A DNA stretch of 64,000 bases from Sphingopyxis sp. H053 (GTDB lineage: Bacteria > Pseudomonadota > Alphaproteobacteria > Sphingomonadales > Sphingomonadaceae), in the NCBI RefSeq assembly GCF_001468225.1, contig NZ_LNRU01000013.1:62001-126000 (forward strand). The letters run 5' to 3'. Positions 7,473 through 16,071 of the stretch are shown here, in pieces. A model generated the notes under the pieces. That model was given only the letters and a program-made list of their open reading frames with translations. It did no database searches and was not told the DNA's origin. A program made the position numbers and the translations under genes. Each line of letters starts with the position of its first letter. The first letter of the stretch is position 1.

Positions 7473-9452
7473 ATGCGTTTCATCCGCAAGGCGATGATCG
7501 GGCTGGCGGCTTTTGCCGCGCTGCCGCTGGCGGCGCAGGGGCCTGTGCCCGCGCCCACCGTGAAGAAAGTCGAAACTGCCGCCGTTCCGGTTGCAAAAAC
7601 CGCCACGGCGCCGGTCGCGCTCGACGCCAAGGATCTCGAAGCCTGGCTCGACGGCTATCTGCCCTATGCGCTCGAACGCGCGCGCATCCCGGGCGCGGTC
7701 GTCGTCGTCGTGCGCGGCAATCAAGTGGTGCTCCAAAAGGGCTATGGCTTCTCCGACGTCGCCAAGCGCGCGCCGGTTCTTCCCGAGACCACGCTGTTCC
7801 GGCCGGGATCGGTGTCGAAGCTCTTCACCTGGACCGCGGTGATGCAGCAGGTCGAGGCGGGCAAGATCGACCTCGACAAGGACGTCAACGCCTATCTCGA
7901 TTTCAAGATTCCGCCCTATGAGGGCAAGCCGGTCACGATGCGCAACATCATGACGCACACCGCGGGTTTCCAGGAATCGATCCGCCATCTGATCAGCAGC
8001 GATCCCAAAGCGGTGATGACGCTGAAGAAGCAGATGCCGCTCGCGCTGCCCGACCGCGTCTTCGCGCCGGGTACGACGCCCGCTTACTCGAACTATGCGA
8101 CCGCGCTCGCGGGCTATATCGTCGAGCGGGTGAGCGGCGAGGATTTCGACGATTATGTCGACAATCATATCTTCAAGCCGCTCGGCATGGCGCATTCGAC
8201 CTTCCGCCAGCCGCTGCCCGCCCATCTCGCGCCGCATATGGCAAAGGGCTATCCCGACGTCACGCAAAAGGCGAAGCCGTTCGAGATCGTGGTCCCGGCA
8301 CCCGCGGGCAGCCTGTCGGCGAGCGGCGCCGATATGGGCAAGTTCATGATCGCGCATCTGAACGACGGTGCGGGCCTACTGAAGCCCGAAACCGCGAAGC
8401 AGATGCATGATTTCAAGGCGCCCGGCGTCGGCCCGCTCAACAGCATGGCGCTCGGATTCTACGAACAATGGGTCAACGGCCACCGCGCGATCGCGCATGG
8501 CGGCGATACCGTCTGGTTCCACTCCTATCTGTGGCTGTTCCCCGACGCCGACATCGGCGTCTATATCTCGATGAACAGCGCGGGCACGCAGGGCGATGCG
8601 GGCGCGATCCGCAGCGCGCTGTTCCACAAATTCGCCGATCGCTACCTGCCCGGCAGCGAGAAGCCCGGTACCGTCGACGCCAAAACCGCCAAAGAACATG
8701 CGCAAATGATGGTCGGCCATTATGTCAGCAGCCGCGGCAGCTTCACCAATTTTGCCAGCCTGTTCGGCCTGCTCGGCCAGTTGACGATCTCGCTGACCGA
8801 GGACGGCAAGATCACGCTGCCGGCGCTCGACGGCCTTGGTGCCGGCGCACGCGACTGGGTCGAGGTCGAGCCCTTCGTATGGCGCGACACCGGCACCGGC
8901 GAACGTGTTGCCGCCGAGGTCAAGGACGGCCGCGTCGTGCGCTGGAGCGTCGATGGCGGTTCGCCCTTCATGGTGTTCGAACCCGCGCCGGCGAGCGTCA
9001 ATGCGGCGTGGCTCAACCCCGCGCTGATCTTCGCTTTCGGCATCATCCTGCTCGCGGCGCTGGCATGGCCGGTGCGGGCGCTGGTACGCCGCAGCTTCAA
9101 GGCGGACTTCGCGCTTGAGGGCAAGGCGCGGCGCGCCTACCGCCTGTCGCGGGTCTTCGCCTGGCTCGCGCTCGGCGCGCTCGCCGGCTGGATCGGGCTG
9201 ATCGCGGCCTTCTCGGCGGATATCGGCAGCCTCGGCGGCCCGCTCGACTGGCTGATCCACCTGCTGCGCATCCTGACGCCGCTCGCCGCCTTCGGGCTGC
9301 TCGCGACGGCGGGTTGGCACCTGTGGCTCGGCATCAAGGACAAGCGCCGCTGGACGATGAAACTCGGCGCGGTGCTGCTGATCCTCGCCGCGCTGATCCT
9401 CGTCTGGGTGACGCTCGTCTTCCATCTCTATGGCTTCGGGATGGTCTATTGA
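7473..9452 (+). CDS. Serine hydrolase (beta-lactamase/S12 family) with C-terminal membrane domain
   Basis: Serine hydrolase of 659 residues in the class C beta-lactamase/D-aminopeptidase (S12) family. A signal peptide ends near residue 21. Catalytic motifs are SVSK (113-116, the SxxK nucleophile), YSN (near 205, YxN) and HGG (near 342, in place of KTG). A linker region and about four transmembrane helices at residues ~510-659 anchor the enzyme domain in the inner membrane facing the periplasm. ATG 7473 follows AAGGGGAAAG. The last base of the stop is the first base of the dgcA-like start. Given the neighbouring epimerase and dipeptidases, a D-amino-acid peptidase or amidase role fits better than antibiotic resistance. 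Substrate unknown. Confidence 0.88.
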   Translation: MRFIRKAMIGLAAFAALPLAAQGPVPAPTVKKVETAAVPVAKTATAPVALDAKDLEAWLDGYLPYALERARIPGAVVVVVRGNQVVLQKGYGFSDVAKRAPVLPETTLFRPGSVSKLFTWTAVMQQVEAGKIDLDKDVNAYLDFKIPPYEGKPVTMRNIMTHTAGFQESIRHLISSDPKAVMTLKKQMPLALPDRVFAPGTTPAYSNYATALAGYIVERVSGEDFDDYVDNHIFKPLGMAHSTFRQPLPAHLAPHMAKGYPDVTQKAKPFEIVVPAPAGSLSASGADMGKFMIAHLNDGAGLLKPETAKQMHDFKAPGVGPLNSMALGFYEQWVNGHRAIAHGGDTVWFHSYLWLFPDADIGVYISMNSAGTQGDAGAIRSALFHKFADRYLPGSEKPGTVDAKTAKEHAQMMVGHYVSSRGSFTNFASLFGLLGQLTISLTEDGKITLPALDGLGAGARDWVEVEPFVWRDTGTGERVAAEVKDGRVVRWSVDGGSPFMVFEPAPASVNAAWLNPALIFAFGIILLAALAWPVRALVRRSFKADFALEGKARRAYRLSRVFAWLALGALAGWIGLIAAFSADIGSLGGPLDWLIHLLRILTPLAAFGLLATAGWHLWLGIKDKRRWTMKLGAVLLILAALILVWVTLVFHLYGFGMVY

Positions 9453-10456
9453 TGGCGACGCAGCGCATGCGGGAATTGACGCTCGACCTTCGGGTCGAGC
9501 GTTTTCCATACCATCAGCCGTTTCGCATTTCGGGGCATGTCTTCACCGAAACCGCGCTGCTCGTCGCCGAGCTTTCGGACGGGACGCACGTCGGGCGCGG
9601 CGAGGGCGCCGGGGTCTATTATCTCGGCGACGATATCGACCATATGCTGGCAGAGGCGACGCGCGTGCGCGGGGCGATCGAAGACGGCGCGACGCGCGAT
9701 GATCTGCAACAGCTTCTCCCCCCGGGCGGCGCGCGCAACGCGCTCGATTGCGCCTTCTGGGATCTGGAGGCCAAACAGACGGGGCTCCCGGTATGGGAAC
9801 TCGCCGGGCTAAGCCCGCCCAAGGCGCTGCGCTCGACGCTGACGCTCGGGGCCGACCGTGCGGAGACGATGGCGAAAGCCGCGCTCGCGATCGATCCGGA
9901 TGCCCCGATCAAGGTCAAGCTGACCGGCGATCTTGCCGACGATATCGCGCGCGTCGTCGCGATCCGCACCGCGCGGCCGCACGCGTGGATCGGGGTCGAT
10001 GCCAATCAGGGTTATGACTTGGCGACGCTCGCCGAATTGCTGCCCGTGCTGGTGTCGGCGCGCGTGGCGCAGCTCGAACAGCCGCTGAAGCGCGGGCGCG
10101 AGGCCGATCTCGACGGATTGAAGCGCCCCTTGCCGTTCGTGGCCGACGAAAGCGCGCTGTCGCTCGCCGACACCGCCTCGCTCGTCGGCCGCTTCGACGT
10201 CGTGAATATCAAGCTCGATAAATGCGGCGGGCTGACCGAGGGGCTGGCGATCGCGCGGCAGGCGAAGAAGCTCGGCCTCGACGTCATGGTCGGCAATATG
10301 ATGGGCACCAGCCTGTCGATGGCGCCATCCTATCTCGTCGGTCAGCTGTGCGACATCGTCGATCTCGACGGGCCGACCTTCCTTGCGCGCGATCGCGATC
10401 CGGGCGTCAGATATCGCGACGGCATGATCCATTGCCCGGCGGAAATTTGGGGATAA
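9452..10456 (+). CDS. dgcA: Dipeptide epimerase / N-acetyl-D-glutamate racemase-like enzyme
   Basis: Enolase-superfamily enzyme of 334 residues. Catalytic features visible are the KxK motif (IKVKL, Lys154/Lys156), the metal ligands Asp183 (GVDANQG), Glu209 (QLEQP) and Asp232 (VADES), and the second catalytic lysine region NIKLDKCGG (252-260). The family was first known as L-Ala-D/L-Glu epimerases that act on murein dipeptides. Members paired with a DUF1611 protein (here at 13895) have been described as DgcA, an N-acetyl-D-glutamate racemase in D-Glu catabolism. The DUF1611 gene in the same cluster makes DgcA the preferred reading, but epimerisation of Ala-Glu-type dipeptides remains possible. 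No signal peptide, so it is cytoplasmic. Translationally coupled to the S12 gene (TGATG). It lacks the family's usual adjacency to dgcN: a dipeptidase and a receptor gene lie between them. Confidence 0.8.
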   Translation: MATQRMRELTLDLRVERFPYHQPFRISGHVFTETALLVAELSDGTHVGRGEGAGVYYLGDDIDHMLAEATRVRGAIEDGATRDDLQQLLPPGGARNALDCAFWDLEAKQTGLPVWELAGLSPPKALRSTLTLGADRAETMAKAALAIDPDAPIKVKLTGDLADDIARVVAIRTARPHAWIGVDANQGYDLATLAELLPVLVSARVAQLEQPLKRGREADLDGLKRPLPFVADESALSLADTASLVGRFDVVNIKLDKCGGLTEGLAIARQAKKLGLDVMVGNMMGTSLSMAPSYLVGQLCDIVDLDGPTFLARDRDPGVRYRDGMIHCPAEIWG

Positions 10457-10464
10457 TGACAAAT

Positions 10465-10510
10465 TTATGTCCTAAACCGGTTGACAATTTTCTGATTAGG
10501 ACAATAGTAT
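10465..10510 (+). promoter_or_regulatory. Promoter and operator upstream of dipeptidase operon
   Basis: TTGACA (10481-10486) and TAGTAT (10505-10510) form a promoter with an 18-base spacer. The segment TTGACAATTTTC repeats the element at 7350 exactly. An inverted pair GTCCTAA (10469-10475) and TTAGGAC (10496-10502) straddles the -35 box, as an operator would. The leader to the ATG at 10541 is short and carries a GGGAGG ribosome-binding site. Confidence 0.6.
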
Positions 10511-10540
10511 AAATTGAAACTATAAAAGAGGGAGGTTGGG

Positions 10541-11683
10541 ATGACGGCGTCGTTCCAGATTACGCGCCGCGCGGCACTCGCGGGCGTGGTGGGTGTCGCT
10601 GTGTCGGCGCCGATGATCAACAAGGGCGCCTATGCCTTTACCGCAGCGCCGGGGAAGAGCTACTCGCGCCGCGCGGTCGATCTGGTCGCCTCGTCGCTCG
10701 TCATCGACATGCTCGCGCCGCTTAAGATCACGCTCGACGAGAATTATGTCGCGCACCGGCTGACCGACGCCGAAGCGGCCGAGTTCCGGGCGAGCGGTAT
10801 CACCGGCTTTCACAATGCTTATGGCCTTGGCGGCCCCGATGCGAAGGCGCAGGCGCTCGAATTCCTCGCCGGCTGGCAGGGTTTTGCCGGGCGCAACAGC
10901 CATGTCTTCACGCTCGTCGACACGGTCGCCGATCTCGACCGGGCCAAGGCCGACAAGAAATGCGCGGTCATCATGGGTATCCAGAATGCCGAACATTTCG
11001 AGCGGGTCGCCGATGTCGCGCTGTTCCGCCGGCTTGGCCTGCGCTGCGCGCAGCTGACCTATAACAGCCAGAATCGCATCGGATCGGGCAGCACCGAGCG
11101 CGTCGACGGCGGCGTCAGCGATTATGGCGCCGCGATCATCGCCGAGATGGAAAAGCAGCGCATGCTCGTCGACGTCTCGCATTGCGGCGACAAGACGACG
11201 CTCGACGCCATCGACATCGCCAAGGGGCCGATCGCGATCACGCACAGCAACGCCCGCGCGCTGGTCGACCACCCGCGCGTCAAGACCGACGCGGCGATCA
11301 AGGCGCTCGCGGCGAAGGGCGGGGTGATGGGGATCACCGGGGTGCGCATGTTCGTTCGCACGAGCGATCCGACCAATGTCGGGCATATGGCCGACCATAT
11401 CGATCATGTCGCGAAGCTCGTCGGGGTCGACCATGTCGGCATCGGCTCGGACGCCGATCTGCACGGCTATGACGATATGAAGCCCGACGAATATGCCGCG
11501 CTCAAAGGCAGTTACAAGGGCAGCTACGCCTTCCGCGACAAGATCGACATCGACGGCTTCGACCATCCGCTCAAGACCTTCGATCTCACCGAAGAACTCA
11601 TTCGACGGGGCTATTCCAACGAAAACATCCGGGCCGTGCTCGGTGGCAATTTCCGCCGCCTGCTGGCCCAAGTCTGGGGGTAA
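10541..11683 (+). CDS. Tat-exported M19 (membrane dipeptidase) family protein, divergent
   Basis: Protein of 380 residues in the renal-dipeptidase (M19) family, whose members cleave dipeptides and accept D-residues at the C-terminal side. The N-terminus has a twin-arginine signal (TRRAALAGV), so it is exported folded. Retained metal-site elements are VDVSHCGD, ITHSNARALVDHP and GIGSDADLHG. The first motif, HxD, is missing (residues 54-60 read VIDMLAP), and the bridging glutamate position appears as glutamine (MGIQNAEHF near 145). It may therefore bind one metal, use different ligands, or have another function. GGGAGG precedes the ATG. It opens the six-gene operon running to 18829; the receptor gene starts 4 bases later. 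Compare the canonical M19 enzyme at 17636. Confidence 0.85.
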   Translation: MTASFQITRRAALAGVVGVAVSAPMINKGAYAFTAAPGKSYSRRAVDLVASSLVIDMLAPLKITLDENYVAHRLTDAEAAEFRASGITGFHNAYGLGGPDAKAQALEFLAGWQGFAGRNSHVFTLVDTVADLDRAKADKKCAVIMGIQNAEHFERVADVALFRRLGLRCAQLTYNSQNRIGSGSTERVDGGVSDYGAAIIAEMEKQRMLVDVSHCGDKTTLDAIDIAKGPIAITHSNARALVDHPRVKTDAAIKALAAKGGVMGITGVRMFVRTSDPTNVGHMADHIDHVAKLVGVDHVGIGSDADLHGYDDMKPDEYAALKGSYKGSYAFRDKIDIDGFDHPLKTFDLTEELIRRGYSNENIRAVLGGNFRRLLAQVWG

Positions 11684-11687
11684 GACG

Positions 11688-13874
11688 ATGAAACAGGGAC
11701 TCTTTATTGCAGCAAGCATCGCCGCGGTCGCCGCCGCTATGCCGGCGCAGGCGCAGGACGCTGCCGCCGTCGAGGCGAGCGGCGAAATCGTCGTGACCGC
11801 ACAGAAGCGCACGCAGAATGTACAGGATGTGCCGATCTCGATCGCCGTCGTCAGCGGCGAGGCGCTGCAGGAACAGGGCTCGGCCTCGCTCGTCGATTAT
11901 GCGGGCTATGTTCCGGGCATGAACGTCAGCAATGGCGGCACGCCGGGGCAGACCACGATCACGCTGCGCGGCGTCGCGCCGCTCAATTCGGCCCAGACGG
12001 TCGGCATCTATCTCGACGACGCGCCGGTGGGGTCGAGCGCGATCTATAACCGCGCCGGGCAGTTCACGATCGACCTGATGCCCTATGACCTCGAACGGAT
12101 CGAGGTGCTCAAAGGCCCGCAGGGCACGCTATATGGCGCAAGTTCGATCGGCGGCCTCGTCAAATATGTGACCGTCCAGCCCGACACGCGCGAGTTCAAG
12201 GTCCGCGCGGGCGTCGAAGGCTTCACGATCAAGGATGCGGGCAGCCTTGGCTGGGGCGGGCAGGTATATGTCAACGCGCCGATCGCGACCGACACGCTCG
12301 CGATTTCGGGCAGCTTCGCGTGGCGCAAGACGCCGGGCTGGGTCGACAGCGTCAACAATGCGGGGATCAAGGACCAGAACGACTATGAACAGCGCGGCGG
12401 CCGCGCCGCGCTGCTGTGGACCCCGACCCCCGAACTCAGCGTCAAGCTTGCCGGTATCTGGCAGTCGCTCGATTCCGACGGCAACGGCATTTACGCCGCC
12501 GATCTCACCGGCAAGCGGCTCGGCAACGGCCACTCGTACAATAATTATGTGCCCGAATCCTACGACATCGATCTCGACTATTATTCGGCGACGATCGACT
12601 ATGATTTCGGCGCCGCGACGCTGACCTCGGCGACGACGTACAGCAAGACGCAAAGCGCGCAGGTGCAGGACGCAAGCTATGCATTCGGCGTGCTCTTCCC
12701 ATTGCTCACCAATGGTGCGATTCCGCCGGGCATCACGCCTTTCTCGCTCGACCTCGGACTCAAGAAATGGACGCAGGAAGTGCGGCTCGCCTCGCCGAGC
12801 GGCGGGCGGTTCGAATGGCTGATCGGCGGCTTCTTTACCGACGAGGAGACGAGCAACGCGCAGCTCGTCCGCTCGTTCGACATGGCCGGAAACCCGATCG
12901 CGCCGCTCGATCCGCTGGCGATCGTCGGACTGCCCGCGACCTACAAGGAATATGCGGTCTTCGCGAACGCGACCTTCAAGCTGACCGAGCAGTTCGAGGT
13001 CACCGGCGGCCTCCGCTGGGCGCGCAACGAACAGACTTTCACCCAGATCAGCTCGGGCGCGATCGTCCCGACCGCCAATGATCCGGGCGAATCCGCCGAG
13101 AGTGTCTGGACCTTCTCGGTCAGCCCGCAATTCCACATCAACGAGGATGCGATGCTCTATGCGCGCGTCGCGACGGGCTATCGTCCCGGCGGCCCGAACG
13201 TCATCGTTCCCAACGTGCCGCCGAGCGTCGATGCCGATCGCATGACCAATTATGAGGTCGGCTTGAAGGCCGATTTCGCCAACCGGATGCTCACCGTCGA
13301 CGCCGCCTTCTTCTGGATGGACTGGACCGACATTCAGGTCACGCGTGCCTTTGGCGGCGTCTCGGGCGGCGCGAATGGCGGCAAGGCGACGAGCAAGGGT
13401 TTCGAAGGCAGCCTGGCGCTGCGCCCCGCGCCCGGCCTGACGATCAGCGCGACGGGAAGCTATACCGACGCGACGCTCAGCGAGGATGTGCCCGACATCA
13501 GCGGTGCCAAGGGCGACCGCCTGCCCGCGGTGCCGAAGTTCAGCGGCGCGCTGCGCGCCGATTATGAATTCGAACTCGGCGGCGGCAACAAGGGCAGCTT
13601 CGGCGCCGGCATTCGCCACGCGGGCAACCGCCTGTCGCTGGTCGAGAGCGATCCGCTTGTCGCGCGCGCCAAAGCCTATACGTCGGTCGACCTCAACGCC
13701 TCGGTGACCCTGGGCGATCACTGGACAGTGCGCGCCTATGCGCGCAACCTGTTCGACAACAAGGGTGAGATGGCGCGTTCGACGCTCGCCGACGGGCTCA
13801 ACCGGCCGAGCTTCCTCGCGATCTCGCCGCTACAGCCGCGGACGATCGGCGTTGCGCTCGACATGGCCTTCTGA
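11688..13874 (+). CDS. TonB-dependent receptor of the D-peptide operon
   Basis: Outer-membrane transporter of 728 residues. The signal peptide ends near residue 22 (MPAQAQ), followed by a TonB box (GEIVVTAQKR), a plug with LERIEVLKGPQGTLYGASS, and a barrel ending in IGVALDMAF with the terminal aromatic. ATG 11688 lies 4 bases after the dipeptidase stop and follows a GGGGG stretch. Position inside an operon of dipeptidases, S12 hydrolase, DUF1611 enzyme and permease implies that it imports a peptide or N-acyl amino acid released from cell walls or proteins. No sigma/anti-sigma pair accompanies it, so expression probably depends on the promoter at 10481. Confidence 0.94.
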   Translation: MKQGLFIAASIAAVAAAMPAQAQDAAAVEASGEIVVTAQKRTQNVQDVPISIAVVSGEALQEQGSASLVDYAGYVPGMNVSNGGTPGQTTITLRGVAPLNSAQTVGIYLDDAPVGSSAIYNRAGQFTIDLMPYDLERIEVLKGPQGTLYGASSIGGLVKYVTVQPDTREFKVRAGVEGFTIKDAGSLGWGGQVYVNAPIATDTLAISGSFAWRKTPGWVDSVNNAGIKDQNDYEQRGGRAALLWTPTPELSVKLAGIWQSLDSDGNGIYAADLTGKRLGNGHSYNNYVPESYDIDLDYYSATIDYDFGAATLTSATTYSKTQSAQVQDASYAFGVLFPLLTNGAIPPGITPFSLDLGLKKWTQEVRLASPSGGRFEWLIGGFFTDEETSNAQLVRSFDMAGNPIAPLDPLAIVGLPATYKEYAVFANATFKLTEQFEVTGGLRWARNEQTFTQISSGAIVPTANDPGESAESVWTFSVSPQFHINEDAMLYARVATGYRPGGPNVIVPNVPPSVDADRMTNYEVGLKADFANRMLTVDAAFFWMDWTDIQVTRAFGGVSGGANGGKATSKGFEGSLALRPAPGLTISATGSYTDATLSEDVPDISGAKGDRLPAVPKFSGALRADYEFELGGGNKGSFGAGIRHAGNRLSLVESDPLVARAKAYTSVDLNASVTLGDHWTVRAYARNLFDNKGEMARSTLADGLNRPSFLAISPLQPRTIGVALDMAF

Positions 13875-13894
13875 GCGAATTGGAGTTGGACAAG

Positions 13895-14935
13895 ATGAAC
13901 GCGCCTATCGGCAGGCTGGAGGGCAGCCTGACCCTGCCGCAGCCCTATCTGCTGTTCCTCGGCGACACGACCAATGCGGCCTATGCCAAGACTGCTTTCG
14001 GGCTGGCCGACTGGGCGGGCGATCGCTGCACGGGCGAATGGGCGATCGGCGGGTGCACCGTTTCGACCGGCCTGCCGCGCCTGTCGCCCGCCGACGCGCG
14101 GGCGGCGGGCGCGCGCTCGCTGGTGATCGGCGTCGCCAATCAGGGCGGCATCATCGGCGCGGCGTGGGTCGCGGTGCTGGTCGAGGCGATGGAGGCGGGG
14201 CTCGACATCATCAACGGTCTTCACACCAAGCTCACGAGCGTTCCTGCGCTCGTCGAGGCGGCGCGGCGTACGGGGCAGCGGCTGATCGACATTCGCACGC
14301 CGCCGCCCGCGATTCCGGTGGGAACCGGGCGCAAGCGGACCGGCAAGCGGTTGCTGACCGTCGGCACCGACTGCGCGCTCGGCAAGAAATATACCGCGCT
14401 CGCGTTGCATCGGGCGTTCATCGCGCGCGGCCTCGATGCCGATTTTCGCGCGACCGGCCAGACGGGCATCATGATCGCGGGCGGCGGCATGCCGATGGAT
14501 GCCGTGATCTCGGACTTCGAGGCGGGGGCGGCCGAAATGCTCAGCCCCGACGCGCCCGCGGACCATTGGGACGTGATCGAGGGGCAGGGGTCGATCTTCA
14601 ACCCCGCCTACGCCCCGGTGTCGCTTGGCCTGCTCCACGGCAGTCAACCCGACGTGTTCGTCGTCTGTCACGACCCGACGCGCAAGGTGATCCTCGGCAT
14701 GGAAAGCTTTGCCTTGCCCTCGGTCGAGGAGGTCATCGACATGACGATCCGCCTCGGCAGCCGGACCAATCCCGCGATCCGCTGCGGCGGCGTGAGCTTC
14801 AACACGTCGAGCTATGACGCCGACGCGGCCGAAGCGCTGATGGCGGCCGAACGGCATCGGCTGGGACTTCCGGTCGCCGATCCGATCCGCGGCGGCGCAG
14901 GTTTCGACGCGCTCGTCGAAAGCATTCTCGCGTGA
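13895..14935 (+). CDS. dgcN: DUF1611 protein, DgcN-like D-glutamate N-acetyltransferase
   Basis: Protein of 346 residues with the two-part DUF1611 architecture: an N-terminal Rossmann-like domain (~residues 15-140) and a C-terminal P-loop domain with GTDCALGKKYT (157-167), then DFRATGQTGIMIAGGG and HDPTRKVILG. Characterised relatives, named DgcN, acetylate D-glutamate to N-acetyl-D-Glu, which DgcA then racemises to N-acetyl-L-Glu. The cytoplasmic protein with a nearby DgcA-like gene supports that reading, but the substrate is inferred from family knowledge. ATG 13895 is preferred over TTG 13880 because GGAG at 13882-13885 is correctly spaced. The stop overlaps the permease start (GTGA). Confidence 0.8.
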   Translation: MNAPIGRLEGSLTLPQPYLLFLGDTTNAAYAKTAFGLADWAGDRCTGEWAIGGCTVSTGLPRLSPADARAAGARSLVIGVANQGGIIGAAWVAVLVEAMEAGLDIINGLHTKLTSVPALVEAARRTGQRLIDIRTPPPAIPVGTGRKRTGKRLLTVGTDCALGKKYTALALHRAFIARGLDADFRATGQTGIMIAGGGMPMDAVISDFEAGAAEMLSPDAPADHWDVIEGQGSIFNPAYAPVSLGLLHGSQPDVFVVCHDPTRKVILGMESFALPSVEEVIDMTIRLGSRTNPAIRCGGVSFNTSSYDADAAEALMAAERHRLGLPVADPIRGGAGFDALVESILA

Positions 14936-16071
14936 GTGTGGGCGAGACGGGCAGCGGGTCGAGCTGGTTCCAGCGCTACCTGCTGCCCGGATTTGCGCTG
15001 AAGGCCGTCATCATCGGCGGCGGCTATGCGACGGGGCGCGAGCTGGCCGAATATTTCGTGCCCTCGGGGCCATGGGGCGGGCTGTCCGCAATGCTGCTCG
15101 CGACGCTGATCTGGAGCGTCGTCGCGGCGCTGACCTTCGCGCTCGCGCTCAAACTCGGCGCCTATGATTATCGCAGCTTTTTCAAAGGGCTTCTCGGCCC
15201 CGCATGGGTCGCGTTCGAGGTCGCCTACATCATCTTCGTTGTCCTGATCCTCGCGGTGTTCGGCGCTGCTGCGGGCGCGATCGGCGCGGCGACCTTCGGC
15301 TGGCCCGAACTCGTGGGTGTGGTGCTGCTCGCGGTATCGATCGTCGCGGTCACCGCGTGGGGCACCGGCGCGGTCGAGCAGATGTTCAAATATGTCTCGA
15401 TCCTGCTCTACGCGGTCTATGGCCTCTTTCTGATCCTCGCGCTCGCGAGCTTCGGCGGGCTGATCGGGCAGGGGTTCGCGAACGCGCCGCCGCCGTCTGG
15501 CAACTGGATGGCGGGCGGGCTGACCTATGCCAGCTATAATATCGTCGGCGCGGTGGTGATACTGCCGGTGCTGCGCCACCTCAGGAACCAGCGCGATGCC
15601 GTCGTCGCCGGGCTGATCGCGGGGCCGCTGTCGATGCTGCCCGCGATCCTCTTCTTTGTCGCGATGATGGCTTTCTATCCCGCGATCGGCGACGAGACGT
15701 TGCCGTCGGACTTCCTGCTCCGCCAGATGACGGTGCCAGGTTTCCATGTCCTGTTTCAGGTGATGATCTTCGCCGCATTGCTCGAAAGCGGGGCGGGCTC
15801 GGTCCATGCGATCAACGAGCGTATCTCGGGCGCCGTCGAAAGCCGCGGCCGGCCGCCGCTCACCCCCGCGGCGCGCGCGCTTATCGGCGCGGTCATCCTG
15901 ACCGGCTGCATGTTCGTCGCGGGCGAGATCGGCCTCGTCGACCTGATCGCGAGCGGATACCGCTTCCTCGCCTGGCTGTTCCTTGGCGTGTTCGTCCTGC
16001 CGCTTATCACCATCGGGACGTGGCGCCTGCTGCGTCCGTCCACCGCTCCCCATATGGAGGCTTTGCCATGA
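14932..16071 (+). CDS. YkvI-like inner-membrane permease
   Basis: Polytopic membrane protein of 379 residues with about ten hydrophobic segments, resembling the YkvI family related to APC-type transporters. Characteristic stretches are LPGFALKAVIIGGGYATGRE near the N-terminus, a family hallmark, and the internal YNIVGAVVILPVLRHL. GTG 14932 overlaps the dgcN stop by four bases, and the S12 gene at 16068 overlaps in the same way, so production is tightly coupled to the D-glutamate genes. The most economical role is uptake of a small amino acid or dipeptide, perhaps D-Glu, from the periplasm. To my knowledge the family has no well-established substrate, so this is inference. Confidence 0.8.
   Translation: MSVGETGSGSSWFQRYLLPGFALKAVIIGGGYATGRELAEYFVPSGPWGGLSAMLLATLIWSVVAALTFALALKLGAYDYRSFFKGLLGPAWVAFEVAYIIFVVLILAVFGAAAGAIGAATFGWPELVGVVLLAVSIVAVTAWGTGAVEQMFKYVSILLYAVYGLFLILALASFGGLIGQGFANAPPPSGNWMAGGLTYASYNIVGAVVILPVLRHLRNQRDAVVAGLIAGPLSMLPAILFFVAMMAFYPAIGDETLPSDFLLRQMTVPGFHVLFQVMIFAALLESGAGSVHAINERISGAVESRGRPPLTPAARALIGAVILTGCMFVAGEIGLVDLIASGYRFLAWLFLGVFVLPLITIGTWRLLRPSTAPHMEALP

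Noticed and set aside
7473..9452. Beta-lactamase for antibiotic resistance
   Set aside because: Serine motifs fit the S12 family generally, HGG replaces KTG, and the neighbourhood is D-amino-acid metabolism rather than ampR or resistance genes.
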